Assembly: GCA_025352045.1 (NCBI GenBank)
Contig: JANXUD010000116.1
Span: forward strand, 1 to 53,356
Length of the DNA: 53,356 nt
Reading direction: 5' to 3'
Origin: Gammaproteobacteria bacterium
GTDB lineage: Bacteria > Pseudomonadota > Gammaproteobacteria > Xanthomonadales > Xanthomonadaceae
In this document: positions 15,650-22,864 of the stretch, in pieces
How positions within the stretch are numbered: the stretch's first letter is position 1
How the letters are laid out: each line of letters opens with the position of its first letter
Position numbers and translations under genes: made by a program
Notes under the pieces: generated by a model
Told to the model about the DNA's origin: nothing
The model's input: only the letters and a program-made list of their open reading frames with translations
Database searches by the model: none

Positions 15650-16918
15650 ATGGCCCAGGTCGACGGAGCCGTCGCAGATCGTGGCGCTGCACTGATGCGC
15701 CCGCCCCGCATCGGGCGCGCCATCGCCGCGGCCGCCATGGCGCTGCTGCTGGCCGGGAGCGTGGCGGCGCAGTCGCCTGCGAGTGGTGCTCCACCGCAGC
15801 CGCCGCCTGGCTACCCGCCACCGCCCGGGATGCGGCCACCGCCACCGCCCCCTCCGCCGCCGCCACCGCCGATGCAGTCGCAAGCGCAGGGGCAGTTCCA
15901 GGCGCAAACGCAGCCGCAAACGCCCGCGCCGCCGCCCTCGACACCGACGGTCGTCCCGGCCCCGGTGGCAACGCAGGTGGCGCCCGCATCGGCACCGAGG
16001 ACCGTCGCTGCGCCTGCCGCGCCGCCGCCCGCGCCGCAGTCGCCCTGGGGCGCGATGGCGCCGCCGGCGTCGGCCGATGCCACCAGCGGGCCACCGGCGA
16101 GTGTCGCCGCCGAACCCACGCCAATTACATCGACACCGATCGCCCCGACGGCAAGCGCATCAACCGCGGCACGGGACGCTAGCGCCGCGCGCTTTCCACG
16201 CTGGCCCTGGCTGCTTGCCGGCGCCACCGTCGTGCTGCTGCTCGGCTGGATCGCGGCCTCGCGGCGCACCCGCCTGCTGTCGGACGAAACCGAGCGCCTG
16301 TCCCGCCAGCAACGCCAGCTGCGCGCCGAGCACAGCCAACTGCGCGATCGCTCCGAACAGCTGCGCCAGCTGGCCGTGCACGACCCGCTGACCGGCGCCA
16401 TGAACCGCCAGGCCTTCTCGACCGAACTCAATCGCGTGCTGCAACACCTGGCCCGGTTCCGCCGCCCGCTGAACCTGGTGCTGTTCGACATGGACCACTT
16501 CAAGCAGATCAACGACACCCTGGGCCATGCCATCGGTGACGAGGCGCTCAAGCTGGTGGTGGGCGTGGCGCGCGAGCACCTGGACAGCGAAGACCTGTTC
16601 GGGCGGTTCGGCGGCGACGAATTCCTGATTGCCTGTGCGGACCAGCCGATCGAAGCCACGGCGGCGCTGGCCGAAGCCATCCGCCGCGGCGTCTCGGCGG
16701 CAGCCGCGCGGCACCAGCCGCCGCTCGAGGGCCTCGGCCTGAGCATGGGCATCGCCCAAGCCAATGCCGAGCGCGGCTACGACCCGGCGGACCTGTTCCA
16801 GCGCGCCGACACCGCGCTCTACGCCGCCAAGAAGGGCGGCCGCGACCGGGTGCTGCTGGCCGACGATGCCCTGGCTCCGCCCCCGGTGCTCGAGACCGCG
16901 ACGCGTTTCCTGGGCTGA
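15650..16918 (+). CDS. Membrane-anchored diguanylate cyclase (GGDEF)
   Basis: A 422-residue protein that makes cyclic-di-GMP from two GTP. Order: a hydrophobic segment (about 26-43, A-I-A-A-A-A-M-A-L-L-L-A-G-S-V-A), a long Pro/Ala/Gln-rich region (45-180), a transmembrane helix (about 183-203), a coiled-coil linker (E-T-E-R-L-S-R-Q-Q-R-Q-L) and a GGDEF domain. The D-M-D-H-F-K-Q-I-N-D substrate motif and an intact G321-G322-D-E-F325 active loop are present. The inhibitory I-site (RxxD nine residues before GGDEF) reads D-S-E-D, so product inhibition is probably absent. ATG 15650 has GGAG about 10 bases upstream; ATG 15695 is an alternative. Confidence 0.92.
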   Translation: MAQVDGAVADRGAALMRPPRIGRAIAAAAMALLLAGSVAAQSPASGAPPQPPPGYPPPPGMRPPPPPPPPPPPPMQSQAQGQFQAQTQPQTPAPPPSTPTVVPAPVATQVAPASAPRTVAAPAAPPPAPQSPWGAMAPPASADATSGPPASVAAEPTPITSTPIAPTASASTAARDASAARFPRWPWLLAGATVVLLLGWIAASRRTRLLSDETERLSRQQRQLRAEHSQLRDRSEQLRQLAVHDPLTGAMNRQAFSTELNRVLQHLARFRRPLNLVLFDMDHFKQINDTLGHAIGDEALKLVVGVAREHLDSEDLFGRFGGDEFLIACADQPIEATAALAEAIRRGVSAAAARHQPPLEGLGLSMGIAQANAERGYDPADLFQRADTALYAAKKGGRDRVLLADDALAPPPVLETATRFLG

Positions 16919-17032
16919 GGCAGGCCGATCGGCGCCTCCCCCGCTGAACGGCGGGGGTCGCCATGGCGAACGCGCCCGCCCGGGTTCAGCAGGCGCACCG
17001 CATGCTGGGGCTCCCCCAGCGTGGAGGCTCCC

Positions 17033-17410
17033 ATGCCTTCCCCCCCGATGCGCGTAGCCCATGTGGACGATGACGCCGACCTGCGCCTGCTGGTCCGCCA
17101 TGTGCTCGAGGCGATCGCCGGCTGTGAAGTCGCGTCCTGCGGGTCCGGCCGCGAGGCCCTGTCGGTGATTCCCGGCTTCCGTCCCGACCTGATCCTCATC
17201 GATGCGCTGATGCCCGACATGGATGGCTTGCAGACGGTGCGCGCGCTGCGCGAACGGATGTCGCTGGACGATGTGTCGGTGGTGTTCGCCACCGGGCTCG
17301 ATGACGAGGACAGCCTGGCGTCCTTGCGCACCGAATCCGATGCCCTGATCGCCAAGCCCTTCGACGCGCTTGCGCTGGCCGGGCGGCTCGGGGAGATCCG
17401 GGGACGCTGA
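17033..17410 (+). CDS. Receiver-domain response regulator
   Basis: A 125-residue single receiver: acidic cluster D12-D13-D14, phospho-acceptor Asp57 in L-I-L-I-D-A-L-M-P-D-M-D-G, switch Thr in V-F-A-T-G, Lys in I-A-K-P-F-D. ATG 17033 has GGAGG five to nine bases upstream. Its stop overlaps the start of the HPt-REC-REC-GGDEF gene (TGATG at 17408-17412), so the two products are made together. A phospho-relay through the neighbour's HPt domain is likely. Confidence 0.92.
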   Translation: MPSPPMRVAHVDDDADLRLLVRHVLEAIAGCEVASCGSGREALSVIPGFRPDLILIDALMPDMDGLQTVRALRERMSLDDVSVVFATGLDDEDSLASLRTESDALIAKPFDALALAGRLGEIRGR

Positions 17411-19077
17411 TGGGCCAGTCGCTGCCAGCCGGCCTCGGCGAACTGCGCGATGGCTTCCTGTTGCGCGCGCGCCTCGATGCCGCCACGCTCGCCACCCTGT
17501 GTTCGGAGGTGCAGAAGGCAGCGGGACCGGGCGCGCAGGCCAGCCTGGCGACCATGTCCAACCTGCTGCATCGCCTGGCCGGCAGCGCCGGCACCTTCGG
17601 GCTCGATCGCCTGGGCCTGCGCGCGCGGCGCCTGGAGCGCCTGTGCCGCATGCTGCAGCAGGGCAGCGACGCCGATTACCCGCTGCGGCTGCAGGCCCTT
17701 TGCGAAGGCCTGCACCAGCTACCGCATGACCTCGACGAAGCGCCCGCCACGCCCCTGCGTCGCGTCGAAGCGCCCGTGGCTCCCGCGCCGATCCACCCGT
17801 CCGAGGAGGAGCCGCGTGAGCAACCCGATGTCCTCCTGGTCGCCGTGCTCGCGATGGAAGACGGCTTCCGCTACAAGCTGCGCCAGGCGCTCGAGGGCTT
17901 CGGCTATGCGGTCGAACTGTTCGACACGCTGGATGCCGTCGCATCGCGCGCGGCGCGACCCGGCCTGTCGGCGATCGTCGCGCGCGTGGATCCCGGCGCG
18001 CTCGCCGGCTCCGCACTGCGACGCCTGCGCGCCGGCGATTCGGACCCGGTGCCGCTGGTGCTGGTGGGGCCGCGCGCCGGATTCGAGGACGCGGTCGCCG
18101 CGGTGCGTGGCGGCGCCGACGGCTACTGCGCGGAGCCCGTGGACCTGCCGCGGCTGGAATCCCGGCTCAACTACCTGATCGAGCGCCGCAGCCGCGACGG
18201 CCTGCGCGTGCTGCTGGTGGACGACGACCGCGACCTGCTCGCCGCCTGCAAGGCCATCCTCGAAAACGTGCACATGGAAGTAGCCACGGTGGATGACCCC
18301 TCGTCAGCGCTCGCAGTGCTTGCCGACTTCCGCCCGGAAGTGGTGGTGATGGACATCCGCATGCCGCAGTGCACGGGCCCCGAACTCGCCCAGGTGATGC
18401 GCCTGGACGACGAGTGGCTGCACGTGCCGATCGTCTACATGTCCAGCCAGAGCGACGGCGCCGACCAGTTGCTGGCCACCGGCAAGGCGGGCGAGGCATT
18501 CCTGGCCAAGCCGATCGACGCGCGCGAGCTGATCGCGACCGTCAGCGCCAATGGCCGCCATGCGCGGCAGATGGTGCAGTCCGCGTCGCGCGATACGCTC
18601 ACCGGGCTGCTCAAGCACAGCTTCATCAAGGAACACCTGGCCGCGGAACTGGAGCGCGCACAACGGCTGCGCGCGCCAACCTGCGCGGTGATGATCGACC
18701 TGGACCATTTCAAGGCCGTCAACGACAAGCATGGCCACCCCGCGGGCGACCTGGTGATCCGCACCCTGGCGGCGCTCCTGCGGCAACGCCTGCGCGTGAT
18801 CGATGGCATCGGACGGCTAGGCGGCGAGGAGTTCCTCTGCGTGTTGTCCAACTGCCCCGCGGTCAAGGGGGCGGGCATCATCGATTCCATCCGCCGGCAT
18901 TTCAACCAGGTCGAGTTCGCCGGCCGCGGTGGGCCCTTCCGCGTCAGCTTCAGCGCCGGCATTTCCGAATCTCGGGGCAGCACGCACAACGCCGCCGAGC
19001 TGGTCTCCGCCGCGGACAAGGCCCTGTACCGGGCCAAGCACGAAGGCCGCGACCGGGTGCTGGTGGCGCGCCCCTGA
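17410..19077 (+). CDS. HPt - pseudo-receiver - receiver - GGDEF response regulator
   Basis: A 555-residue multi-domain protein. An HPt domain comes first, with His54 in L-L-H-R-L-A-G-S-A-G (51-60). A degenerate receiver follows (about 137-255), where the phospho-Asp position is not Asp. Then an intact receiver (about 265-380; D271-D272, Asp315 in V-V-M-D-I-R-M-P, K-P-I-D). Last is a GGDEF domain with G-G-E-E-F (471-475), D-L-D-H-F-K-A-V-N-D, and an I-site R462-V-I-D465 exactly placed, so this cyclase is active and product-inhibited. It is coupled to the receiver gene before it and follows the I-site-lacking cyclase, making a local cyclic-di-GMP control module. The sensor kinase feeding the HPt is elsewhere. 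Confidence 0.93.
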   Translation: MGQSLPAGLGELRDGFLLRARLDAATLATLCSEVQKAAGPGAQASLATMSNLLHRLAGSAGTFGLDRLGLRARRLERLCRMLQQGSDADYPLRLQALCEGLHQLPHDLDEAPATPLRRVEAPVAPAPIHPSEEEPREQPDVLLVAVLAMEDGFRYKLRQALEGFGYAVELFDTLDAVASRAARPGLSAIVARVDPGALAGSALRRLRAGDSDPVPLVLVGPRAGFEDAVAAVRGGADGYCAEPVDLPRLESRLNYLIERRSRDGLRVLLVDDDRDLLAACKAILENVHMEVATVDDPSSALAVLADFRPEVVVMDIRMPQCTGPELAQVMRLDDEWLHVPIVYMSSQSDGADQLLATGKAGEAFLAKPIDARELIATVSANGRHARQMVQSASRDTLTGLLKHSFIKEHLAAELERAQRLRAPTCAVMIDLDHFKAVNDKHGHPAGDLVIRTLAALLRQRLRVIDGIGRLGGEEFLCVLSNCPAVKGAGIIDSIRRHFNQVEFAGRGGPFRVSFSAGISESRGSTHNAAELVSAADKALYRAKHEGRDRVLVARP

Positions 19078-19140
19078 CCCCGGCGCTTGCATGGGCGCGC
19101 GGCGTGGCGGATAACACCGGCTCCGGATGCGGAGACCGCC

Positions 19141-20850
19141 ATGCGCCTGCCGACCTTGCTGACCTCCCTGGCGCTGCTGCTCGCGCTCGCCAGCGCGCCA
19201 TCCCACGCCACCGGACCGGAACATGTCGACGGCCTCGGCAGCCTCGACTTCCCGACCTCGTCGTCCTCGGCGCCGGCGCGCGCTGCCTTCCTGCGCGGCA
19301 TGCTGCTCATGCACGTGTTCGAGTACTCGGATGCCGAACTCGCGTTCCGCAAGGCCGAGGCGCTGGACCCCGGTTTCGCGCTGGCCTATTGGGGCGAGGC
19401 AATGTGCGCCACGCATCCGGTCTGGAACCAGCAGGACATGGAACGCGGGCGCGCGGCCCTGGCCAAGCTCGGCCCGACGGCGGAAGCCCGCGCCGCCAGG
19501 GCGCCGACCGCGCGCGAACGCGCCTACCTGCAAACAGCGGAGTTGCTCTACGGCGAGGGCAGCAAGCTGTCCCGCGACGAGAAGGTTGAACAGGCCTTCG
19601 CGCGCCTGTCCGATGCCTTCCCCGGCGACGACGAAGCCAAGCTGTTCCACGCGCTGTGGCTGCTCGGCCTGGGGCAGGGCGAGCGCCAGGCTGCTCCGTT
19701 CGCGCAGGCGGCCGACATCGCCCGCGCCGTCTACCGGCGCAATCCCGACCATCCCGGCGCGGCGCACTACTGGATCCACGGCATGGACGATCCCGAACAC
19801 GCGACGGGCGCACTCGAAGCGGCGGGCACGCTGGCCAGGATCGCGCCGGACGCCGGCCACGCCCAGCACATGACCGCGCATATCTTCATGGCGCTCGGTC
19901 GCTGGGACGACGTTGTCGCAGCCAACGTCAATGCCGAGCGCGTGGTCCGTGCCCAGTTGAAGGCCGCGGGCAAGCCGGACTATGCCTGCGGTCATTACGC
20001 CGAATGGCTGGAGTATGCCTATTTCCAGCAGGGGCGCGAGCGCGACGGCATGCGCGTGCTGGACGATTGCCTGCGGACCGCGCCGACCGCGATCGCCTGG
20101 TCGCAGGCGCATCCCGACCTGGCGATCGGCTCGGCCAGGACGCCGGCCCTGTTCAAGGCGCGGCTTGACACATCGACGGTTGAGATGCGCGGCACGGCGA
20201 TGATCGAGTCACGCGCGCAGCGGGCAGCCGCGGGGTCACGCGACATCGACCTGTCGGACGTGGGCAGCATGCGTGGCTGGGCGGCATTGGCGCGCGGACT
20301 CCAGCGCGCCGGCGATGGCGATGTCGCGCAGGCGCGGCGCCACCTGGCCGCGCTCGAGGTAGTGCAGGCCGACGCCCGTGCCGACGCGGCGGGCGAGGCG
20401 AAGACCAATACGCAGCTGGCGGTGATGCACGACATGCTCGCCGGTGCGATCGCCCAGGCCGCCGGCGACAAGGCCGGCGCGCGGCGCCTGCTGGAGTCCG
20501 CCGATGCCGCTTGGGACACGCTGCCCTTCGACTTCGGGCCGCCCACCACGTCGAAGCCGGCGCATGAATTGCATGGCGACATCCTGTTGGCGCAAGGCGA
20601 ACCAAGGTCGGCGCTGGCCCAGTACGAGATCGTGCTCAAGGCGGCGCCGCAGCGTCGCCTCGCACTGCGCGGACGTGCAAGGGCGCTGTCCGCGCTCGGC
20701 GATCCGGCCGCGCGGGCGGCGTGGGCCCAATTGGCCGGCGTGCTGTCCCGCGCCGACGCAGGCTTGGCGGACGCCGCGCTGGCAAAGTCCTGCGCCGCCA
20801 GCGGCGCGAAGCTTGTCCAAGAACGCTGCGCCGCCGCCACCGACATGTGA
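19141..20850 (+). CDS. Exported TPR-repeat protein
   Basis: A 569-residue protein with a signal peptide (1-22, L-L-T-S-L-A-L-L-L-A-L-A-S-A). Helical pairs match degenerate tetratricopeptide repeats: A-E-L-A-F-R-K-A-E-A-L-D-P-G-F-A-L-A-Y-W-G-E-A (about 61-85) and later A-R-A-V-Y-R-R-N-P-D-H-P-G-A-A-H-Y. Motifs such as H-Y-W-I-H-G-M-D-D and H-A-Q-H-M-T-A-H-I-F are conserved in this group of exported TPR proteins and include several His. The function is unknown; scaffolding in the periplasm is the usual inference. ATG 19141 opens directly on the signal sequence. The gap after it has no matching plus-strand terminator until 21157-21196. Confidence 0.85.
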   Translation: MRLPTLLTSLALLLALASAPSHATGPEHVDGLGSLDFPTSSSSAPARAAFLRGMLLMHVFEYSDAELAFRKAEALDPGFALAYWGEAMCATHPVWNQQDMERGRAALAKLGPTAEARAARAPTARERAYLQTAELLYGEGSKLSRDEKVEQAFARLSDAFPGDDEAKLFHALWLLGLGQGERQAAPFAQAADIARAVYRRNPDHPGAAHYWIHGMDDPEHATGALEAAGTLARIAPDAGHAQHMTAHIFMALGRWDDVVAANVNAERVVRAQLKAAGKPDYACGHYAEWLEYAYFQQGRERDGMRVLDDCLRTAPTAIAWSQAHPDLAIGSARTPALFKARLDTSTVEMRGTAMIESRAQRAAAGSRDIDLSDVGSMRGWAALARGLQRAGDGDVAQARRHLAALEVVQADARADAAGEAKTNTQLAVMHDMLAGAIAQAAGDKAGARRLLESADAAWDTLPFDFGPPTTSKPAHELHGDILLAQGEPRSALAQYEIVLKAAPQRRLALRGRARALSALGDPAARAAWAQLAGVLSRADAGLADAALAKSCAASGAKLVQERCAAATDM

Positions 20851-20883
20851 GGGCAGGTGGGCACGGAACCCCTGCATTCGCGC

Positions 20884-20980
20884 AAAAAAAAGCCGCCTGG
20901 GCGAGCAGGCGGCGGTTTGTTGGCTTCCATGCCAACTCGCTTCCCTCTGGGAGGAAACGTCCTACGATCATCTTGATCTG
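20884..20980 (-). ncRNA. Structured small RNA, copy A
   Basis: About 97 nt on the minus strand. A TAACCT box (20991-20986) precedes the likely 5' end near 20980. Elements 5' to 3': GATC/GATC mini-hairpin (20978-20975 with 20969-20966); hairpin 1, CGTTTCC (20959-20953) with GGAAGCG (20944-20938, one G-U) around a loop containing TCCC; hairpin 2, GTTGGC (20936-20931) with GCCAAC (20924-20919), loop ATGGAA; terminator GCCGCCTG (20913-20906) with CAGGCGGC (20899-20892) and eight T (20891-20884). Relative to copy B, the fifth pair of hairpin 1 is U-A here and A-U there, so base pairing is selected. The ATG inside gives a short frame without ribosome-binding site that runs through the terminator, so it is not taken as coding. 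Confidence 0.78.
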
Positions 20981-21156
20981 CGCCTAGGTTAGTGCTGGCG
21001 CGCGAGGGTCTCCGTTCGCTTGCGCACACAGCGATCGGCAGATTCTGGCTTGGTTCATGCACCGGCGCCCGGCATCTGCTGCCGACGCAGGTCCCGCGCG
21101 TGCGTCGCACCATCGTCCCTTCCAACAGCGGCGCGCGCGGCCCCGTCCTGGCCGGT

Positions 21157-21196
21157 CCGGCGCGCCGGTTGCGTTGCGGCGCGCCGGGCCGTTTTT
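21157..21196 (+). terminator. Intrinsic terminator, plus strand
   Basis: CCGGCGCGCC (21157-21166) pairs perfectly with GGCGCGCCGG (21178-21187); five T follow at 21192-21196. No gene lies immediately before it, so it either ends a long 3' tail of the TPR gene or isolates the HU-like gene from read-through. Confidence 0.75.
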
Positions 21197-21267
21197 GCAG
21201 GTGCTGGAAAAAAACCTGCACTTTTCCCGCGAAAAGACTTGGCGACGGCCCTTTCTTGGCCTACATT
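21197..21267 (+). promoter_or_regulatory. Putative promoter and palindromes of the HU-like gene
   Basis: TTGGCG (21239-21244) and TACATT (21262-21267) are 17 bp apart, a plausible -35/-10 pair giving a leader of about 60 nt before ATG 21333. Just upstream lie two palindromes: GCAGGT...ACCTGC (21197-21202, 21214-21219, A-rich spacer) and CTTTTC-CCGC-GAAAAG (21221-21236). They could bind a regulator, or the HU-like protein itself. Confidence 0.5.
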
Positions 21268-21332
21268 TCGCCTGCCTAGGGGAATTCCAGGTAAACCTTT
21301 CCACCCACCCAAGTCACACGGGACCTTTCCAT

Positions 21333-21716
21333 ATGAAGACAAGCAAGAAGACTGCGCCGAAGAAGGCTGCCGCCAAGCCCGCCGCCAAGCCCGCCGCTCC
21401 CAAGCCCATCAAGGAAGCGCTGAGCAAGTCGGGCCTCGTCGCCCACGTGTCGGAGACCAGCGGTGTTGCCGCGCGCGATGTGCGCGCCGTGCTTTCCGCA
21501 CTCGAAGGCGCTGTCGCCAACTCCGTGCACAAGAAGGGCGCCGGATCCTTCACGTTGCCGGGCTTGCTGAAGATCACCGTCGTCAATGTGCCGGCCAAGG
21601 CCAAGCGCAAGGGCATCAACCCGTTCACCAAGGAAGAGCAGTGGTTCGCCGCCAAGCCCGCCTCGGTGAAGGTCAAGGTCCGTCCGCTCAAGAAGCTGAA
21701 GGACGCCGCCGCCTAA
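21333..21716 (+). CDS. HU-like DNA-binding protein with Lys/Ala/Pro-rich N-terminal tail
   Basis: A 127-residue nucleoid protein. Residues 1-25 are a histone-like tail (K-T-S-K-K-T-A-P-K-K-A-A-A-K-P). Residues 26-120 follow the HU/IHF fold: helices with L-V-A-H-V-S-E-T-S-G-V-A-A-R-D-V-R-A-V-L, the G-A-G-S-F-T-L-P-G-L strand, and the DNA-embracing arm with A-K-R-K-G-I-N-P-F-T-K-E-E-Q (HU has R-N-P-x-T-G). HU proteins bind and bend DNA as dimers. The end (V-R-P-L-K-K-L-K-D-A) is basic. A strong terminator at 21770-21795 follows, and the upstream promoter is readable, so it is probably monocistronic. Confidence 0.9.
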   Translation: MKTSKKTAPKKAAAKPAAKPAAPKPIKEALSKSGLVAHVSETSGVAARDVRAVLSALEGAVANSVHKKGAGSFTLPGLLKITVVNVPAKAKRKGINPFTKEEQWFAAKPASVKVKVRPLKKLKDAAA

Positions 21717-21769
21717 TGACGCCGGCGCGCCTTGCGCGCGCCGCCTGCGGGATCGGGTAGCAGCAAAGG

Positions 21770-21795
21770 AAAAGGGCCGCGAAAGCGGCCCTTTT
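21770..21795. terminator. Intrinsic terminator after the HU-like gene (bidirectional)
   Basis: AAAAGGGCCGC (21770-21780), loop GAAA, GCGGCCCTTTTC (21785-21796). T-rich on both strands, so it can stop the HU-like gene from the left and the small gene at 21811-21999 from the right. Confidence 0.85.
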
Positions 21796-21810
21796 CTTGT
21801 CCAGCGCAGC

Positions 21811-21999
21811 TCAGTGGCCGGGGCGATCGATTGTCTGCGGCGCAGGACGCTCATCCTGACGCTGCGGGTCCGGGACCGGGGCGGCGTCGGTGTTCCAGCC
21901 CGTGCCGGGCGGGAAGAAGTCCGTGGCGTCCAGGTGTTCGGTCAGGCTGCGGTCCTGCTTGCCCTTGCGGGGGGACTGGCGATCGGTTTCCGTGCTCAT
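21811..21999 (-). CDS. Small hydrophilic protein, unknown function
   Basis: A 62-residue protein with no membrane segment or signal. It is rich in Asp, Pro, Arg and Gln, with an aromatic core A-T-D-F-F-P-P-G-T-G-W-N-T-D-A-A. ATG 21999 has AGGAG six bases upstream, the main support for it being a gene. It shares a bidirectional terminator with the HU-like gene. I recognise no family; intrinsic disorder is likely. Confidence 0.65.
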   Translation of the reverse strand: MSTETDRQSPRKGKQDRSLTEHLDATDFFPPGTGWNTDAAPVPDPQRQDERPAPQTIDRPGH

Positions 22000-22198
22000 C
22001 TGCCTCTCCTTCGAAGTCGTCGTTCGCGGGCCGGGAACGTCCCGTGGCCTGCGAATCCACCATGGGCCCGCGGCGGTTAATTGCTCCTGAAGCGCGGCCG
22101 GATTTCCATACTCCGGAAGGACGGCAGTCAGGCAGGTGACGGAGTTGAGAAGCGCGCGTTATCGGCGCGTTGCGCACCCTGTGCGATCATGGCTGCCC

Positions 22199-22843
22199 AT
22201 GAAACGCCAAACCACAAGCAGCATGGACCTGGTCGACCGCCTGCCGCGCTTTGCCCGCCTCGGATTCCTCGGCAAATACCAGGGGCCTGGCCGGCTGGTC
22301 GCGGCGGGCTTCATCGCGGGCTTGCTGCTGTTCCTGGGCTGGTGGGCGTTCCAGCCGTCGCTGGGCGCAGGTTCGGGTGCGAACGCAACCGTCGCCGCCG
22401 GCCAGGCTGCCGATCAGGCGATCGGCGACGGTGGCGGCGTGCTCGATGGCATCACCGGCGCCCCCACGCCTGGCCGCACGGCCGATATCTCGACCGCCGA
22501 CGCCGACGCCACTGGCGCCGACCCGGCGGTCATGGACGCCGACGCGCCCGCGCTCGATGCCGACGGCAATCCGGTAGCCGCCGATGCGCCGGTGCCCGAC
22601 GCCGACAGCGCCGCCGGCGATTCCGGCGGCGGCGCAGATACCGCGCAGGCTGGCGATGCGCCGGCGCCGCCCGCCGATGCCGCCGCGCTGGTTTCCTATT
22701 ACGTGGAAGTCGAGCGCAGCCCGGGCGTCAGCGAAATCCTGCGCATCGACGCGGACTCGCCCGACCAGGCGCTTGGCATCGTGCGCGACTATCGCGGCAA
22801 TCCGCACGTGCTGCGCGGCCCTTCCACCCAGCCGCTCGACTAG
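22199..22843 (+). CDS. Membrane-anchored Asp/Ala-rich protein, unknown function
   Basis: A 214-residue protein. A short cytoplasmic part (1-30) precedes one transmembrane helix (about 32-52, L-V-A-A-G-F-I-A-G-L-L-L-F-L-G-W-W). A low-complexity, acidic Asp/Ala/Gly/Pro region follows (about 60-160), then a compact C-terminal segment (165-214: Y-Y-V-E-V-E-R-S, L-R-I-D-A-D-S-P-D-Q-A-L). Topology suggests a periplasmic disordered spacer carrying a small domain. ATG 22199 is chosen; ATG 22223 is an alternative. No family recognised. Confidence 0.7.
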   Translation: MKRQTTSSMDLVDRLPRFARLGFLGKYQGPGRLVAAGFIAGLLLFLGWWAFQPSLGAGSGANATVAAGQAADQAIGDGGGVLDGITGAPTPGRTADISTADADATGADPAVMDADAPALDADGNPVAADAPVPDADSAAGDSGGGADTAQAGDAPAPPADAAALVSYYVEVERSPGVSEILRIDADSPDQALGIVRDYRGNPHVLRGPSTQPLD

Positions 22844-22864
22844 CGTCGCGACGACGCCCGCCCG

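Larger units (their letters stand above)
20851..21332. other. Intergenic region of 482 bp before the HU-like gene
   Basis: No protein gene is supported. It holds, from left to right: copy A of the structured RNA on the minus strand (about 20884-20980, promoter box at 20986-20991), an unassigned plus-strand stretch (about 21020-21156), a strong plus-strand terminator (21157-21196), two short palindromes and a promoter for the HU-like gene (21197-21267), and its roughly 60-nt leader. Confidence 0.7.

Noticed and set aside
20636-20971. Minus-strand open frame starting inside sRNA copy A
   Set aside because: It has no ribosome-binding site, reads straight through a perfect intrinsic terminator, and is not conserved in copy B.
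20992-21279. Plus-strand open frame before the HU-like gene
   Set aside because: It crosses an intrinsic terminator and the promoter of the HU-like gene and has no domain or signal.
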